A stretch of DNA of 8,771 nucleotides from Desulfobacteraceae bacterium (GTDB taxonomy: Bacteria > Desulfobacterota > Desulfobacteria > Desulfobacterales > UBA5616), in the NCBI GenBank assembly GCA_030620375.1, contig JAUXEW010000106.1, positions 1-8,771 of the forward strand. Reading direction: 5' to 3'. The notes under the pieces were generated by a model that searched no databases, was not told where the DNA came from, and saw only the letters and a program-made list of their open reading frames with translations. Shown piece after piece: positions 8,156 through 8,771 of this stretch; the first letter of the stretch is position 1, and every line of letters begins with the position of its first letter. Position numbers and translations under genes: made by a program.

Positions 8156-8344
8156 TCAAACAGCTTGTATCTGCCGTCTTTTTTTACTCCTAAAAAACCT
8201 GCAATAGCGTACAATAACGCAAACAGATGATTTCAACATCTTTTTACTAAAGTTGTTATACATGGTGGCAAGCGTTTTGCATTCTTCTAATTCCAAACGA
8301 ATTGACAGGTCCCTCACTGTTAATGCCAAGAGGGAATGAAAATA
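8156..8344 (-). other. Short open frame of protein-like composition, possible gene remnant
   Basis: A 62-codon minus-strand stretch is open between stops. Its first half reads like real protein (RDLSIRLELEECKTLATMY), and its second half is rich in Lys/Arg and Cys. Possible starts are GTG 8317 (53 aa) or ATG 8263 (35 aa), neither with a Shine-Dalgarno site. I do not recognise a family. It could be a fragment of a lost gene, part of a repeated element, or chance. I do not call it a gene. Confidence 0.2.
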
Positions 8345-8374
8345 TTAATGGCGCACGAAAAGCGATGCAAGAGG

Positions 8375-8397
8375 TATAAAAGCCCTTGTTTGAACAA
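8375..8397 (+). promoter_or_regulatory. Candidate -10 box with adjoining dyad before the permease
   Basis: TATAAA (8375-8380) could serve as a -10 box, though no good -35 hexamer stands at normal distance. A TTGACA at 8302-8307 is too far away. Six bases downstream, TTGTT-TG-AACAA (8386-8397) is a perfect 5-bp dyad with a 2-nt centre, placed where a repressor could block the start of transcription. This is a weak, composition-prone call. Confidence 0.2.
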
Positions 8398-8427
8398 AGC
8401 GACGTGCAAAGGAAAACGGAAGACGAA

Positions 8428-8434
8428 TAAGGAG
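8428..8434 (+). promoter_or_regulatory. Ribosome binding site of the SLC13 permease gene
   Basis: TAAGGAG stands 5 nt before the ATG at 8440 and, together with the hydrophobic first helix that follows, fixes the start of the permease. Confidence 0.75.
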
Positions 8435-8439
8435 CTAAA

Positions 8440-8771
8440 ATGGAATGGCAAATGTGGTTTACGATAGGAAGTGTGGTTTTAATGTTCGTTATGCTTGCCA
8501 AAACACACATCGGTCCGGAATGGATCTGTTTGGGGACTTTGACTTTATTATTGACGGTAGGAATTCTTAAGCCTGCGGAAGCTATAGCCGGAGCGTCCAA
8601 CAAAGGAATGCTTACAGTGGCAATCCTGTTTATCGTTGCCGGGGCGATTCAAGCAACCGGCGCCATAAAAATGATCACTCCCTTTCTATCAGGCCGTGTA
8701 AAATCAACGCCGGCTGCGCAATTTCGCCTGATGGTGCCAACCTCAATATTGAGCAAGTCGGAGGCCAAGCC
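8440..8771 (+). CDS. SLC13/DASS-family permease, N-terminal part; cut by window edge
   Basis: The first 110 codons of an inner-membrane anion transporter are visible; the gene runs off the end. Hydrophobic segments at ~4-20, ~26-43 and ~57-74 surround family-like sequence: ILKPAEAIAGASNKGMLTVA matches the usual loop and third helix, followed by GAIQATGAIKMITPFLSG and then FRLMVPTSILS. This resembles the SLC13 branch whose members often carry RCK/TrkA-C domains in the middle and move sulfate or other divalent anions. The substrate cannot be told from this part. The start is supported by TAAGGAG 5 nt upstream. Oddly, after ILS the family normally continues into a conserved AFLNNTP-type stretch, but here the last codons read KSEAK, so the final ~17 bases may not belong to this gene. 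It is divergent from the kinase operon and probably independent of it. Confidence 0.82.
   Translation, partial: MEWQMWFTIGSVVLMFVMLAKTHIGPEWICLGTLTLLLTVGILKPAEAIAGASNKGMLTVAILFIVAGAIQATGAIKMITPFLSGRVKSTPAAQFRLMVPTSILSKSEAK

Larger units (their letters stand above)
7948..8439. other. Divergent spacer, mostly non-coding
   Basis: About 490 bp separate the divergent kinase and permease genes, or about 615 bp if counted from the kinase ATG at 7824. Base composition is more AT-rich than the flanking genes and all frames are broken by stops, with no open frame having a good start and ribosome site. It holds the candidate kinase promoter at its left edge, an imperfect hairpin (8107-8134), a short protein-like open frame on the minus strand (8156-8344), a weak hairpin with a T run (AGATG 8225-8229, CATCT 8237-8241, then TTTT) and promoter-like or operator-like signals before the permease. 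It may be decayed coding or repeat-derived sequence; I recognise no gene. Confidence 0.6.

Noticed and set aside
7905..8159. 84-codon minus-strand open frame upstream of the kinase
   Set aside because: Its composition is unlike protein, it overlaps the kinase promoter region, and it has no ribosome site.
8023..8214. 63-codon minus-strand open frame starting with TTG
   Set aside because: It has no Shine-Dalgarno site or recognisable similarity, it contains the 8107-8134 hairpin, and an upstream stop lies close by.
8302..8307. TTGACA as a -35 box for the permease
   Set aside because: No -10-like hexamer stands 15-19 bp downstream, and the TATAAA at 8375 is too far away.
8310..8335. TCCCTC/GAGGGA inverted repeat
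   Set aside because: A 6-bp stem with a 14-nt loop and no T run is too weak to assign a role.
8256..8603. 115-codon minus-strand open frame overlapping the permease start
   Set aside because: Much of it is antisense to the permease coding sequence, whose own start and ribosome site are well supported.

Overview
The window looks like chromosomal DNA from a Gram-negative anaerobe, most plausibly a Desulfobacterota (delta-proteobacterial, Desulfobacterales-like) organism. This is inferred from the style of the proteins: a standard bacterial GltB/GltD pair, a HAMP-less Cache-type histidine kinase with an NtrB-like HEINNPL box, and a stand-alone receiver with a Lys-rich tail. GC content is intermediate. 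No rRNA or tRNA gene, CRISPR array, complete insertion sequence or phage gene is visible.

Layout. Positions 1-5478 on the plus strand hold a gltB-gltD operon for glutamate synthase (GOGAT). gltB is cut at its 5' end by the window edge, and the first visible codon (position 3) is already inside the glutaminase domain. gltD most likely starts at 4036, overlapping the gltB stop by 8 bp. Positions 5523-7824 on the minus strand hold a two-component operon: a membrane histidine kinase with a double-Cache-like periplasmic sensor, then a single-domain response regulator 55 bp downstream. It converges on gltD across 44 bp that contain a terminator-like hairpin. Positions 7825-8439 are a mostly non-coding, AT-rich divergent spacer with candidate promoters, one clear imperfect hairpin and a short protein-like open frame of uncertain meaning. 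From 8440 to the window end, on the plus strand, lies the start of an SLC13/DASS-family permease, cut by the window edge.

How the genes work together. GltB releases ammonia from glutamine, channels it to 2-oxoglutarate at its FMN site and makes glutamate. GltD supplies electrons from NAD(P)H through FAD and Fe-S clusters. With glutamine synthetase (not in the window) this is the GS-GOGAT ammonium-assimilation route. The kinase and receiver form a separate signalling unit. The receiver has no DNA-binding output domain, so it must act by protein contact or as part of a phosphorelay. No functional link to gltBD is shown beyond adjacency.

Assessment. This is largely an ordinary region and I do not see an undescribed system. 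The points most worth a second look are the abrupt loss of SLC13 similarity in the last ~17 bases, just after a 12-bp palindrome (possible assembly junction or disrupted gene), the receiver-only output of the two-component pair, the kinase start and promoter, and the hairpin and open-frame remnant in the spacer.
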